Source of the DNA: Cellvibrio sp. OA-2007
GTDB taxonomy: Bacteria; Pseudomonadota; Gammaproteobacteria; Pseudomonadales; Cellvibrionaceae
Length of the DNA stretch: 64,000 nucleotides
NCBI RefSeq assembly: GCF_000953825.1
Contig: NZ_BBUL01000080.1
Coordinates: 1-64,000, forward strand
Direction: 5' to 3'
The notes beneath the pieces are model-generated. The model was not told the DNA's origin. It saw nothing but the letters and a program-made list of their open reading frames with translations, and did no database searches. Below, piece by piece: positions 47,576-58,059 of this stretch; position 1 is the stretch's first letter; each line of letters starts with the position of its first letter. Made by a program: the position numbers and the translations under genes.

Positions 47576-47705
47576 TTGGTGCTTAACCCAGGTCAAATCC
47601 TGTGAACTAGTTTTCCCCTTTCACTTCTGGCCGCGTAGAATGGCGGCCTTTCTGATTTCATCCTTCACTCATCTATTGCTGCAACACGCGGATGCCGCAC
47701 TTTGA

Positions 47706-48635
<930 letters not shown>

Positions 48636-48687
48636 ATAGGTAGTTAGTATTTCATTATTGTTTTTCGTTTTATTTGTTGGATAACCC

Positions 48688-49518
48688 ATGACTGATTTAT
48701 ACGCCTTGTTTGGCAACCCGATTGTGCAAAGCAAATCGCCCCATATCCATCGCCAGTTTGCCGAGCAAACCGGGCAGGATATGCATTACACCAAACAACT
48801 AGTGGCTATCGGAGAGTTTGAACAGGCAGCACAGGATTTTTTTGCTCAAGGCGGCAAAGGATTAAATATCACCGTGCCATTTAAATTAAACGCATTTGAA
48901 TTTGCGCAAAAACGCACTGCGCGTGCAGAGCGTGCCGGTGCCGTGAACACGCTTGCGATGTTAAGTGATGGCAGCATCCTTGGCGATAATACGGATGGCA
49001 TTGGCATGATTCACGATATGCACAATCTCGGTTGGGAATTGGAAGGTAAACGTGTATTGATTTTGGGCGCAGGTGGTGCTGTGCGCGGTATTTTGCAGCC
49101 GCTGCTAGAAGAAAATCCGGCACAAATTGTAATTGCTAACCGCACCTTCAGCAAAGCCGAAGAGCTCGCCAAAAATTTCCATGATATGGGTGATGTACAA
49201 GCAAAAACGTTTGAACAATTGGCCGGCGAAACTTTTGATTTGGTAATCAATGGCACTTCGGCAAGTATGCAAGGTGAGTTGCCGCCACTGCCAGATAACT
49301 TACTGTCCGCTAACGCCAATTGTTACGACATGATGTACGGTGCCGAGCCAACAATTTTTCTGCGCTGGGCGCAAGAGCACGGCGCTGTACAAGTTGCCGA
49401 TGGTTTGGGCATGTTAATCGGCCAAGCTGCGGAAGCATTCTACTTGTGGCGACAAATTCGCCCCGAAGTAGTGCCGGTTATCAGCGCAATGCGTCGTCAG
49501 ATTTCCGAGAAAAAATAA
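48688..49518 (+). CDS. aroE: Shikimate dehydrogenase
   Basis: NADP-dependent reduction of 3-dehydroshikimate in aromatic amino acid synthesis. The 276-residue product has the substrate site NPIVQSKSPHIH, the catalytic lysine in NITVPFKLNAF, GDNTDGIG, and the NADP motif LGAGGAVRG followed by NRTFSKA. It lies 52 bases after hemF. A hairpin with a weak U-tract follows. Confidence 0.97.
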   Translation: MTDLYALFGNPIVQSKSPHIHRQFAEQTGQDMHYTKQLVAIGEFEQAAQDFFAQGGKGLNITVPFKLNAFEFAQKRTARAERAGAVNTLAMLSDGSILGDNTDGIGMIHDMHNLGWELEGKRVLILGAGGAVRGILQPLLEENPAQIVIANRTFSKAEELAKNFHDMGDVQAKTFEQLAGETFDLVINGTSASMQGELPPLPDNLLSANANCYDMMYGAEPTIFLRWAQEHGAVQVADGLGMLIGQAAEAFYLWRQIRPEVVPVISAMRRQISEKK

Positions 49519-49527
49519 ACACTCTTG

Positions 49528-49552
49528 TGCGCCTACATAAAATGTGGGCGCA
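49528..49552. terminator. Hairpin after aroE, possible weak terminator
   Basis: TGCGCC-T-ACAT-aaa-ATGT-G-GGCGCA is an eleven-pair stem; the following TCTTCC is a poor U-run. Confidence 0.5.
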
Positions 49553-49583
49553 TCTTCCGCATTAATTATTCCTCTGTGGCGCC

Positions 49584-50003
49584 ATGATTTATCTCTCGCT
49601 GTTTTTTACCGCATTGATTGCCGCCACACTTTTCCCGCTCTCATCTGAAGCACTGCTCGTTGCACTGCTCTATCAACACTATTCCCCATTATTACTGTGG
49701 TTGGTGGCGACCAGCGGCAATACGCTTGGCTCCTGTATCAATTGGTATTTGGGCAAAGAGTGCCTGCGCTGGCAGGATAAAAATTGGTTTCCAGTGAACC
49801 CAACACAATTAGCGCGTGCGCAACAACAGTTTCAACGCTATGGCTTGTGGTCGTTATTGTTTGCGTGGGTGCCAGTTGTTGGCGACCCGCTGACATTGAT
49901 TGCGGGTGTGATGCGCATTTCGTTTTGGAAATTTGCCGCACTCGTCGCGCTCGGTAAAGCAGTGCGTTATGGGTTGATTATTTATATCGCTTTGTGCGCT
50001 TAG
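49584..50003 (+). CDS. YqaA-like membrane protein (DedA/SNARE-associated superfamily)
   Basis: A 139-residue membrane protein with three or four hydrophobic segments. The motif LFPLSSEALLVALL at the N-terminus, SGNTLGSCINWYLGK and FAWVPVVGDPLTLIAGVMR are hallmarks of YqaA, a short DedA-related family implicated in envelope homeostasis. It follows aroE and converges on the LysR remnant with a two-base gap. Confidence 0.88.
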   Translation: MIYLSLFFTALIAATLFPLSSEALLVALLYQHYSPLLLWLVATSGNTLGSCINWYLGKECLRWQDKNWFPVNPTQLARAQQQFQRYGLWSLLFAWVPVVGDPLTLIAGVMRISFWKFAALVALGKAVRYGLIIYIALCA

Positions 50004-50005
50004 TC

Positions 50006-50668
50006 TTAGTGTAGGTTTAACCAAGATGAACTCGAACAAGACTCGATAAACCAGTGTAAGGCCTTTCCTTGGTTGCCTTTATACCACGCCAAATAAAGTG
50101 GAATATTCGGCCGCGGCACAGTGCAATTAAGTACCACTAAATCGCCCTGTTGAATTTCGTGTTGAATAAGATGCGTGGGCAAAAAACCTACGCAGACCCC
50201 CATCACTTGTGCGTGAATTTTTGCAGCAGCGTTTGCGACGCGAATAATCTGGCGGCTCTCCAATAAACCCGAAGAGCGAGCGGGGACGCTGAGCGATGAA
50301 TCGGCCATAACAATCGTAGGAAACGCACTAATAGCGGCGGCATCCACAGGCTCTTTGTGTAAACAAAGTGGGTGACCCCGTGCAACGGCAAAAACAAATT
50401 CCACGTCGTCTATTAATTTATGCTCAAAAATCCCCTTGGGTATATCCCCGCTGGCGCCCAGCGTCAAATCACAGCGCCCTGCAATTAATGCATCCCAAGT
50501 TCCGTCCAACACTTCTTCACTGATGGTGATGGCGACACGTTTATCGAGTTGATTGAACGCCTTGATCTGTTGTAGCAGTGGCGCCAGAGGCAATATTGCA
50601 TCCATCGCGATACGCAATTGTGTCTCCCAGCCTGTCATCTCTGGTGGTGGTCGTGCAAGTGCCGACAA
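50006..50668 (-). pseudogene. LysR-type regulator lacking its DNA-binding domain
   Basis: A frame of 220 residues that corresponds only to the effector-binding half of a LysR regulator. It starts at the linker (ARPPPEMTGWETQLRIAMD) and continues through the usual two-lobe domain to SSSSWLNLH. The roughly 80-residue N-terminal helix-turn-helix is missing, and the bases upstream (50669-50764) do not encode it in any frame. A stop lies seven codons upstream of the TTG. It is divergent from a broken pirin gene, a pairing common for intact LysR-pirin loci. The simplest reading is a deleted regulator. Confidence 0.75.
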
Positions 50669-50764
50669 TTGGATCGCAAATAAAATTTAAACCGGAATTG
50701 AATGCAAGCTAACAAACTGACACATGGCGCTTTAATAAAAGCGCCGCAAAAAATGAGGTGACCT

Positions 50765-51457
50765 ATGATCAGTATCAGACGCAGCAACCAGCGTGGCAGT
50801 GCCAACTTCGGCTGGCTCAATAGCAAGCATACCTTTTCATTCGGCAATTATTACGATGAATAGCAAATGGGATTTTCGGCACTGCGGGTGATTAATGATG
50901 ACCGTGTTGCCGCCGATTCCGGTTTTGATACCCATGGCCACCGCGATATGGAAATTATTAGCTATGTACTTGAGGGAGAAATTGCCCATAAAGATAGTGC
51001 AGTCAATGTGGCGACTTTACCGCCCGGTGAATTCCAATTGATGTCGACAGGCAGTGGTATTCGCCATAGCGAATTTGATCCGTCGCAAACCAAAGAGGTG
51101 CACTTTTTGCAAATCTGGATTTAACCAAATGTTTATGGTCAAGCGCCGGGTTATCAACAAAAGGATTTTGGTAGTAAAAAAGATTTGACCTTAGCCATAA
51201 GCCCGGATGGTGAAGCAGGTAGCTTGGTTATCAAGCAGGATGCGCGTTTGTATCAACTGCTACTCGATGCAAATACCAGTGCTGAATTACCAGTTTCCAA
51301 AAAGCGTAATTATTACGTGCATGTTATCAACGGCGAGTTGGAAATTGACGGAGACCTTATCACGCCAGGTGACGGTGCGAAAATCGAACACGTTAATAGT
51401 TTGGTGATGATTGCGCAGCAAAAAGCAGTAAAGGAGCTGGTATTTGATTTGCCATAA
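50765..51457 (+). pseudogene. Pirin-family (YhhW-like) gene with two nonsense codons
   Basis: Starting at ATG 50765 a single frame encodes a pirin: [26 protein letters not shown], then TAG at 50861, then [13 protein letters not shown] and the metal motif [21 protein letters not shown] and VHFLQIWI, then TAA at 51122, then PN and the second cupin domain to LVFDLP. Relatives have a sense codon at both places (for example a Glu in IWIEPN). Apart from the two stops the frame is uninterrupted. Translation of separate pieces from internal starts cannot be excluded. Confidence 0.85.
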
Positions 51458-51471
51458 AATAATGAGTTGTT

Positions 51472-51504
51472 AAAAAGGGTCATCATTTTATGATGACCCT
51501 TTTT
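51472..51504. terminator. Bidirectional terminator, pirin / M60 peptidase
   Basis: GGGTCATCAT-ttt-ATGATGACCC with A5 on the left and T5 on the right. Confidence 0.92.
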
Positions 51505-51527
51505 AACATTTAATGAGGAAATTACCG

Positions 51528-54374
51528 CTAGCGCGATAATCTGGGTTCTACCCAAACACTCCAATCACTGTTAGTGCTACCCATATCAAGAAACTCCAAT
51601 GTCAGCTGGTCAACATTCGACACATTGATGGATGGTAATTTCTGTAGGCCATCGCGTGCATCGAATGCGGTAGATCGATACAATTCAATGCCATCTCCTA
51701 TAATGCGAGCGGCTACCAATCCCCACTGGCTATCGTCTTTAATGAACGCACTGGTATCGAAGGTTTTCCATTTTTTATTGAGTTGATAAGTGATTTTGGA
51801 TGGTGCATGTGCGTAAATGCTTTTGTCGTTACAGGTATTTTCGATTTTCACAATATTGGTATCTAACTCTCCCCAACCTACGCTGACACTTTTGCGTGTC
51901 GCTTCCCAAAGAAATAGTTCAGATTTTGTAGTTGGCATGTCAGAGGGATCCTTGAAATTGAACGTTAAACTCCTACGTTGAAACATGGATTCTATCTGCT
52001 GGCGTTCTGAGTAGGTATGCAGCAGCTCCCAGCCATCCAAACCGGTATAGGATTTTAATTCCCGCCACCAAGCGCGATACTGATCATAATCACTTCCCCA
52101 GTTAGTTGGCCAGCTTCTACCTTCAATTTCAGTTTTGTAGGGCGACCACCGGTCATGCATTATTTGTTTAAAAGAGGCCCATTTTTGATCGGCGGGCAAT
52201 AATTTTTGGAATTCAAATAATTTTGGCACTAGTGCGCCAGGATCTGAAAAGCACCCACGAAAACGGTTTCGTTCGTTTTCCATCCACTGGTCAACTGTGA
52301 CAAAATTTGAGTCTGCAGTACGTAATAAATTGCGCTTATCCATTGCATAGGCTTGTAGCAACACAGGTAAATGTGCATCAAAACTGGAGCCGGGGAAATC
52401 GAAACTGTGCTCCAGCTCATGCACCATTACTCCGCCGACGATATTATGTGACGCCCACACACTCTTTAAAAAATCAGTGGTCAATAAATCAGGTGTTTTT
52501 AAAATCATACCGTTATAGTTGGTGCCCATCGCAAACACACTCCAATTGCGCGGCATAAAAATATTTTCTTTTTGGCATTCTGCGTAGGCGTACTTCCCTG
52601 AAAGCTCGCGCATGTCAGCAGCAGCTTGTGCAACACGCGAAAAATATTGATGAGTTGCTGCATAACCACCTGTGCGTTCTACAACCTCGTTGTAAATATT
52701 TGCGCTCAGATTGGGGAATTCAAACTGTGTAACTGTGTGGTCATTGAGCTCTATCAAACGTAAATTGTCGATTTGGAATTTACCTGTGTATTCACCCATG
52801 TGCGCATGGATATCGACAATACCGTGAAATGGAACAATAAAATCTACCGCTACCTCGCGCCATTGCGTTGGGTCGCGTGGATCAATTCCCTGCTCAGAAG
52901 CATCGCCATGCACACCAACTCGTAGTCGTGCCAATTTCCAGGATCTACTATCCCCCATTCCCGATGTCATAGGCAGGTTATTGGGTGGATTTAGCAGTCG
53001 AACACGCGCGCGAACTTCATAAGCTTTGTAAGGAATAAGATGAATATTGGTAAACCACTCAGCAAAGCGCGCGCTGCTGCTGGTTTCAATTTGCAACACT
53101 AAGCCTTGAGCACTGCCATCATCTACGGTGGTCAGCGTGAGTTGAGCGTTGCCATCCGATTTTTTTAACCAGTGGTTGGTTGCACCCGAATTATCTTCGC
53201 TAACAAATCTGTCGCGCGGAACAAATGAAATTTGCTTGCGTGCGATTAAATTGCCCGATGTAGCGGTCACTTCCAGGGTATGGCGTGCATAACTGTTGGC
53301 AGCAACACCTATATTTGCACTTTGGTAAAAACGATAACTGTTTTCGCTGGGGTTATTTACCTGCGCAAGTTGTTCGCGTACTTGATCAAGATTATTCCAT
53401 GACCCATTAATGGTTTCCCGCTGTAACCTACCAGATGCTGTTAGCTCGTCGGGCTTCGAATATACCGTATCGGGAATTTCTTCCCAGCTACTGCTACCTG
53501 GCTGTTGCCAGAGTAAACTGTAATGGCCTTGCGAGTTGGATTTTATATAAAAAAACTCAATGGGATAAGCTTGCCCTGCTTGCAATTCAATCCATTCACT
53601 TTGTTGTTGTGGAACGTTGAAATATCCGGCTTTATCCACTTTGTTATTTGAATGCGTGAGTTTTTCATTCACCCCGTTTTTATTTAAATAGAATTCGTGA
53701 CTGGTATCGGCGGCAACCAAGAAACGGTATAAACCGCTGCGCGGGGGATAAATTTTTCCGCTCAATCGTGAGCCAAAAAATGATGGATGGCATTCCGCGC
53801 TGATAGTGGAAGAATCCCAGATAAACCCGAACGCATCTCGACGTTGATAATTACCGTCTTCAATTAGGCGCCACTGATACTTCCAATCGGACCCTTCACT
53901 CATGCTTGCCCACAAATAAACGGGTTCATTGATAAAAGCATGTTGTACCGCACCGGTAATGGTCAATGTTCCATTAAAACTGCTCATTGCTAAGGAGCTT
54001 ACTACAGCGGACGAAGAGCTACTGTGCGAAGAGCTGGATATATTGCTCGATGAGGACTCGACAGTGGAAGATTTAGCTGCACTGACGGAGTCTTCGTTGG
54101 AGGATGAACGCGAACTGGGCTCGAATGAATGTGTTGATGATGAAAAATCAGAGCTTGTAGCTAATGATAAGGAACTGGCGGCATTGGACGCATCTGTACT
54201 AGACAGGGCCGTACTGGATATCGTATTGCTAAGTGGGGAAGAAGATGGGCTGTGACTGGGGGATGTAGTTGAACCACCTCCTCCACATGCGGTAAGTCCA
54301 AGTAAAATACTGGTACACATTAAAGCTTTTGTTGAGAAAATAAGTTTTTTGCTGCTGATAAATAAATTTTCCAT
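51528..54374 (-). CDS. M60-like (enhancin-type) metallopeptidase lipoprotein with PA14 domain
   Basis: About 948 residues. A lipoprotein signal ends in the lipobox LTAC-GGGGS near residue 30. A Ser-rich linker (about 35-135) follows, then a PA14-like domain (SRLSGKIYPPRSGLYRFLVAADTSHEFYLN, about 190-310), a carbohydrate-binding-like beta region (about 410-540), and the M60 peptidase with HELEHSF at 652-658. A downstream acidic residue should complete the zinc site. M60 proteins of this form act on mucin-like or glycosylated proteins; the target here is unknown. The ATG at 54374 has AGGAAG upstream. Confidence 0.85.
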   Translation of the reverse strand: MENLFISSKKLIFSTKALMCTSILLGLTACGGGGSTTSPSHSPSSSPLSNTISSTALSSTDASNAASSLSLATSSDFSSSTHSFEPSSRSSSNEDSVSAAKSSTVESSSSNISSSSHSSSSSAVVSSLAMSSFNGTLTITGAVQHAFINEPVYLWASMSEGSDWKYQWRLIEDGNYQRRDAFGFIWDSSTISAECHPSFFGSRLSGKIYPPRSGLYRFLVAADTSHEFYLNKNGVNEKLTHSNNKVDKAGYFNVPQQQSEWIELQAGQAYPIEFFYIKSNSQGHYSLLWQQPGSSSWEEIPDTVYSKPDELTASGRLQRETINGSWNNLDQVREQLAQVNNPSENSYRFYQSANIGVAANSYARHTLEVTATSGNLIARKQISFVPRDRFVSEDNSGATNHWLKKSDGNAQLTLTTVDDGSAQGLVLQIETSSSARFAEWFTNIHLIPYKAYEVRARVRLLNPPNNLPMTSGMGDSRSWKLARLRVGVHGDASEQGIDPRDPTQWREVAVDFIVPFHGIVDIHAHMGEYTGKFQIDNLRLIELNDHTVTQFEFPNLSANIYNEVVERTGGYAATHQYFSRVAQAAADMRELSGKYAYAECQKENIFMPRNWSVFAMGTNYNGMILKTPDLLTTDFLKSVWASHNIVGGVMVHELEHSFDFPGSSFDAHLPVLLQAYAMDKRNLLRTADSNFVTVDQWMENERNRFRGCFSDPGALVPKLFEFQKLLPADQKWASFKQIMHDRWSPYKTEIEGRSWPTNWGSDYDQYRAWWRELKSYTGLDGWELLHTYSERQQIESMFQRRSLTFNFKDPSDMPTTKSELFLWEATRKSVSVGWGELDTNIVKIENTCNDKSIYAHAPSKITYQLNKKWKTFDTSAFIKDDSQWGLVAARIIGDGIELYRSTAFDARDGLQKLPSINVSNVDQLTLEFLDMGSTNSDWSVWVEPRLSR

Positions 54375-54429
54375 GTCGCTTCCTAAGTGACGCAAGTGGT
54401 CCATTGGTAAAAGTTATGATTTAAATTCT

Positions 54430-55095
54430 CTAAGCGATTTTAATTGACAAATTTAGTGGCCAGCTTTCCAAGTTCCCCACTAATTCATCGCCCCGCTGTA
54501 CTGGCCCGACACCAGCCGGTGTCCCAGTAAAAATCAAATCGCCCGCTTCCAATTTAATATAGCGCGATACTTCGGCGATTAAATCGGGAATCGCCCACAC
54601 CATATCGCGCCAGTTGCCGCGCTGTACTTCGGTGCCGTTGCAGGTTAATACCAAATCGCCGAATTGTTGCAAATCATCAAGCGTGCCGCGTTGAATGGCG
54701 GTGCAGGGGGCGGAGCCGTCAAAGCCTTTGGCTAGCTCCCAAGGGCGACCTGCTTTTTTCGCTTCTTTTTGAATGTCGCGACAGGTCATATCCAAACCGA
54801 CAGCATAACCGCATACATATTCAGCGGCCTGTGTGGCGGGAATTTGCGTGCCGGATTTGCCAATTGCAATTACCAATTCGATTTCATATTCAACCTGTTG
54901 CGAAAAATGCGGGTAAATAAAATCGTCGCCATTTTGCGCCAATGCACTTTGCGGTTTAAAAAAGAAAAACGGCGGCTCACGTTCAGGGTCGTGACCCATT
55001 TCGCGCGCGTGTTCAGCGTAGTTGCGGCCAATACAAATAATTTTGTTAACTGAAAAGCGATCACCCGTGTTAACAATAGGCAGTGAATGATTCAT
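54430..55095 (-). CDS. Fumarylacetoacetate hydrolase family protein
   Basis: A 221-residue enzyme of the FAH superfamily, which includes acylpyruvases and oxaloacetate decarboxylases. KIICIGRNYAEHA, the metal-binding glutamates in VEYEIELVIAIGK, and GDLIFTGTPAGVGP are present. The ATG at 55095 has GGAG upstream. It lies 17 bases after the gamma carbonic anhydrase gene on the same strand, so the two are probably co-transcribed. The substrate cannot be fixed from sequence alone. Confidence 0.92.
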   Translation of the reverse strand: MNHSLPIVNTGDRFSVNKIICIGRNYAEHAREMGHDPEREPPFFFFKPQSALAQNGDDFIYPHFSQQVEYEIELVIAIGKSGTQIPATQAAEYVCGYAVGLDMTCRDIQKEAKKAGRPWELAKGFDGSAPCTAIQRGTLDDLQQFGDLVLTCNGTEVQRGNWRDMVWAIPDLIAEVSRYIKLEAGDLIFTGTPAGVGPVQRGDELVGNLESWPLNLSIKIA

Positions 55096-55112
55096 GGGCA
55101 CTCCGGAATAAT

Positions 55113-55652
55113 TTATTGGTTCTCTTGTATATAAGTATCTTTAAGTTTGACGTAATTATTGGCTGAGTAGAGAAAAAAGCTGCGCTCGGAATCTTTGAGC
55201 GGGCGGATTTGTTTTACCGGCGTGCCCATATACATAAAACCCGATTCAAGCCGCTTGCCCGGTGGCACCAGCGAACCTGCACCAATTACTACTTCATCTT
55301 CCACTATGGCGCCATCGAGAATAGTAGAGCCAATTCCCACCAAAACCCGGTTGCCAATGGTGCAGCCGTGTAAACACACCGAGTGACCCACAGTTACATC
55401 GTCGCCAATTATGAGCGGGTGGCCGGCGGGGTTGTAATCGCTGGCGTGGGTGATGTGCAGTACCGAGCCATCTTGCACGCTGGTGCGCGCACCTATGCGA
55501 ATGCGGTGCATATCGCCGCGAATGACTACACAGGGCCAGACGGACGCGTCATCACCCAAGACTACATCGCCAATTACCACCGCTGATTCATCGACAAACA
55601 CCCGCGCGCCTAATTGTGGGCAGTGGCCTTGGTAATTTCGAATTGCGCCCAT
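55113..55652 (-). CDS. Gamma-class carbonic anhydrase family protein (YrdA-like)
   Basis: A 179-residue left-handed beta-helix protein with hexapeptide repeats. The zinc-binding histidines are visible in SVLHITHA and in VTVGHSVCLHGC. VVIRGDMHRIRIGART is the signature loop. The ATG at 55652 has AGGAGT upstream; upstream extension to 55724 lacks similarity to the family. Divergent from prlC, as in Pseudomonas. Confidence 0.94.
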   Translation of the reverse strand: MGAIRNYQGHCPQLGARVFVDESAVVIGDVVLGDDASVWPCVVIRGDMHRIRIGARTSVQDGSVLHITHASDYNPAGHPLIIGDDVTVGHSVCLHGCTIGNRVLVGIGSTILDGAIVEDEVVIGAGSLVPPGKRLESGFMYMGTPVKQIRPLKDSERSFFLYSANNYVKLKDTYIQENQ

Positions 55653-55735
55653 AGATATACTCCTCAAATCCCAACTGAATTGTGGGTGTATGATACGCCA
55701 AACCCCGCCTGATTTTCGCCACACGGAGCCACCGC

Positions 55736-57808
55736 ATGAGCAACCCGCTGTTAGCCAACCACACTTTGCCGCCTTTTTCTGCCATCACCGCCGCACAGGT
55801 AACCCCTGCGATTAGCGAACTGATCGAGCAGGGGCGCGCGCAACTTGCACACATACTCGCCGACTTACCCAACCCAAGTTGGGAAACACTTGTTGTGCCC
55901 CTAGAAGCGCAGGGCGATAAATTAGACCAAGCTTGGGCGCCGGTGAGCCATTTAAATTCCGTCGCTAATAACGATGAGATGCGCAAAGCCTATACCGAAA
56001 GTGTTGCGCTGCTAACTGATTATTCAACCGAGTTCAGCCAAAACGAAGCGCTCTACAAAGCCTACCAACAGCTGGCCGACAGCAATGAATTTACGCAGTT
56101 AACACAAGCGCAACAGCAGACAATTAACAATGCGCTGCGCGATTTTCGGTTAGGCGGTGTTGCGTTAAATGCAGAAGACAAACAACGGTTTGGCGCTATC
56201 CAAAAACGTTTGTCCGAACTCTCCACCCAATTCTCCAACAATGTATTGGATGCAACCCAAGCCTGGTACAAACAATTTGATAGTGCTGAAGCATTGGCTG
56301 GCTTGCCCGAATCGGCGCTAGCGCAAGCTGCACAAGCCGCCGCGCAAAAAGAGTTATCCGGTTATGTGATTACCCTCGATTTCCCGTCCTACTACGCGGT
56401 CATCATGTATGCCGACAATCGCGCTCTGCGCGAAGAAATTTACACCGCCTATGTCACCCGTGCCTCGGCGTTGGGTAAAAAAGCCGACGGTAGTTCAGCA
56501 GCAGAATTTGATAACAGCGCGCTGATTGCCGAGACATTGGCGCTGCGCCATGAGCTGGCGCAACTGTTAGGTTTTGCCAATTACGCGGAGCGCTCGCTGG
56601 CGAGCAAGATGGCGGAATCAACCGAGCAAGTGCTGCAGTTTTTAACCGAGCTTGCACAAAAATCCAAACCCTACGCTGAGCGCGATTACGCCGAGCTGCG
56701 TGAGTTTGCCGCGCGCAATGGCTGCGCCGATCTACAAGCTTGGGATTCAACCTACTACAGCGAAAAATTGCGTGTAGAAAAATATTCCGTTTCGCAAGAA
56801 GAGTTGCGCCCTTATTTTCCGGCAGAAAAAGTCATCGCCGGTATGTTTGAAGTAGTGCAGCGGTTGTTTGGCATTCAGGTAAAACAAATCGCCGAGTTTG
56901 ATACTTATCACCCCGACGTGCGTTTTTATCACATCGAAAAAAATGGTGCGCAGTTGGCGAGTTTTTATCTGGATTTGTTTGCGCGCGATAAAAAGAAGGG
57001 CGGCGCCTGGATGGCTGACTGCCGCGTGCGCCGTAAAACTGAAACTGGTGTGCAATTGCCCGTGGCCTTTTTAACCTGCAATTTCACCCCGCCAGTAGGC
57101 ACTACACCTTCGCTGCTCACGCACGATGAGGTCACCACTCTGTTCCACGAATTTGGTCATGGCTTGCACCATATGCTCACGCAAATTGATGTGGCAGCAG
57201 TGAGCGGCATTAATGGCGTAGCTTGGGATGCAGTGGAATTGCCCAGTCAATTTATGGAAAACTGGTGCTGGGAGCCAGAGGCGATTCCATTAATTTCCGG
57301 CCACTACCAAACTGGTGAGCCGTTACCGCAACATTTGTTAGATAAAATGCTCGCCGCAAAAAATTTCCAATCTGGCCTGCAAATGATTCGTCAGATTGAA
57401 TTTTCGCTATTCGATTTCCGCCTGCATGCCGAATACAATCCAACTGCGCCGCAAACCGCTCAGGAAGTATTGAATCAAGTGCGCGACCAGGTTGCAGTCA
57501 TCAAACCACCGGCCTTCAATCGTTTTGAAAATAGTTTCAGTCATATTTTTGCCGGTGGTTACGCGGCGGGTTATTACAGCTACAAATGGGCAGAAGTATT
57601 ATCGGCCGATGCCTATTCGCGTTTTGAAGAAGAAGGTATTTTTAACGCGCAAACTGGCGAACGTTTTTTAACTGAAATTTTGCAGCAGGGCGGTAGTCGG
57701 GCGCCTATGGAGTTATTTAAAAATTTCCGTGGCCGCGAACCCAATATCGACGCATTATTGCGTCATTCCGGCATTGCGCTTAGCGATGCATCAGGGGAGG
57801 TTGCCTAA
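55736..57808 (+). CDS. prlC: Oligopeptidase A
   Basis: A cytosolic M3 zinc metallopeptidase of 690 residues that degrades peptides such as cleaved signal peptides. The zinc motif HEFGHGLHH begins at residue 471, followed by the third-ligand region GVAWDAVELPSQFMENW. The long N-terminal helical domain and the C-terminal FAGGYAAGYYSYKWAE are family-typical. yheV starts inside its stop codon. Confidence 0.97.
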   Translation: MSNPLLANHTLPPFSAITAAQVTPAISELIEQGRAQLAHILADLPNPSWETLVVPLEAQGDKLDQAWAPVSHLNSVANNDEMRKAYTESVALLTDYSTEFSQNEALYKAYQQLADSNEFTQLTQAQQQTINNALRDFRLGGVALNAEDKQRFGAIQKRLSELSTQFSNNVLDATQAWYKQFDSAEALAGLPESALAQAAQAAAQKELSGYVITLDFPSYYAVIMYADNRALREEIYTAYVTRASALGKKADGSSAAEFDNSALIAETLALRHELAQLLGFANYAERSLASKMAESTEQVLQFLTELAQKSKPYAERDYAELREFAARNGCADLQAWDSTYYSEKLRVEKYSVSQEELRPYFPAEKVIAGMFEVVQRLFGIQVKQIAEFDTYHPDVRFYHIEKNGAQLASFYLDLFARDKKKGGAWMADCRVRRKTETGVQLPVAFLTCNFTPPVGTTPSLLTHDEVTTLFHEFGHGLHHMLTQIDVAAVSGINGVAWDAVELPSQFMENWCWEPEAIPLISGHYQTGEPLPQHLLDKMLAAKNFQSGLQMIRQIEFSLFDFRLHAEYNPTAPQTAQEVLNQVRDQVAVIKPPAFNRFENSFSHIFAGGYAAGYYSYKWAEVLSADAYSRFEEEGIFNAQTGERFLTEILQQGGSRAPMELFKNFRGREPNIDALLRHSGIALSDASGEVA

Positions 57809-58059
57809 TGGCTTACAGCACCACACGCCGTTTTGTCGCGGGCGCAGTCTGCCCGCGCTGTTCAGAAATGGACAAACTCGTTGTATACAATGAAGAAGGA
57901 AAAGACTACCGCGAATGCGTCGCCTGCGGTTACAAAGAGGAAATGCACTTTAAACCGGTCGCACGGGAGTTAGAGACCCGCGTTAATCAGACCGAAGAAG
58001 ACAAAAAAGACGCGGTTCAGGTTATCAATATCCTGCCTTTTTCAAAACCTGAATCCTAA
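57808..58059 (+). CDS. yheV: YheV family zinc-ribbon protein
   Basis: An 83-residue protein with two CxxC pairs, CPRCSE and CVACGY, that should bind one metal ion. The C-terminus is charged. Its ATG overlaps the prlC stop (TAATG), so expression is coupled. prlC-yheV is a conserved pair; the function of YheV is unknown. Confidence 0.93.
   Translation: MAYSTTRRFVAGAVCPRCSEMDKLVVYNEEGKDYRECVACGYKEEMHFKPVARELETRVNQTEEDKKDAVQVINILPFSKPES

Noticed and set aside
50765-51457. Stop-codon recoding (selenocysteine or pyrrolysine) in the pirin gene
   Set aside because: The stops are TAG and TAA at non-catalytic places where relatives have ordinary residues, and the neighbouring regulator is also broken.
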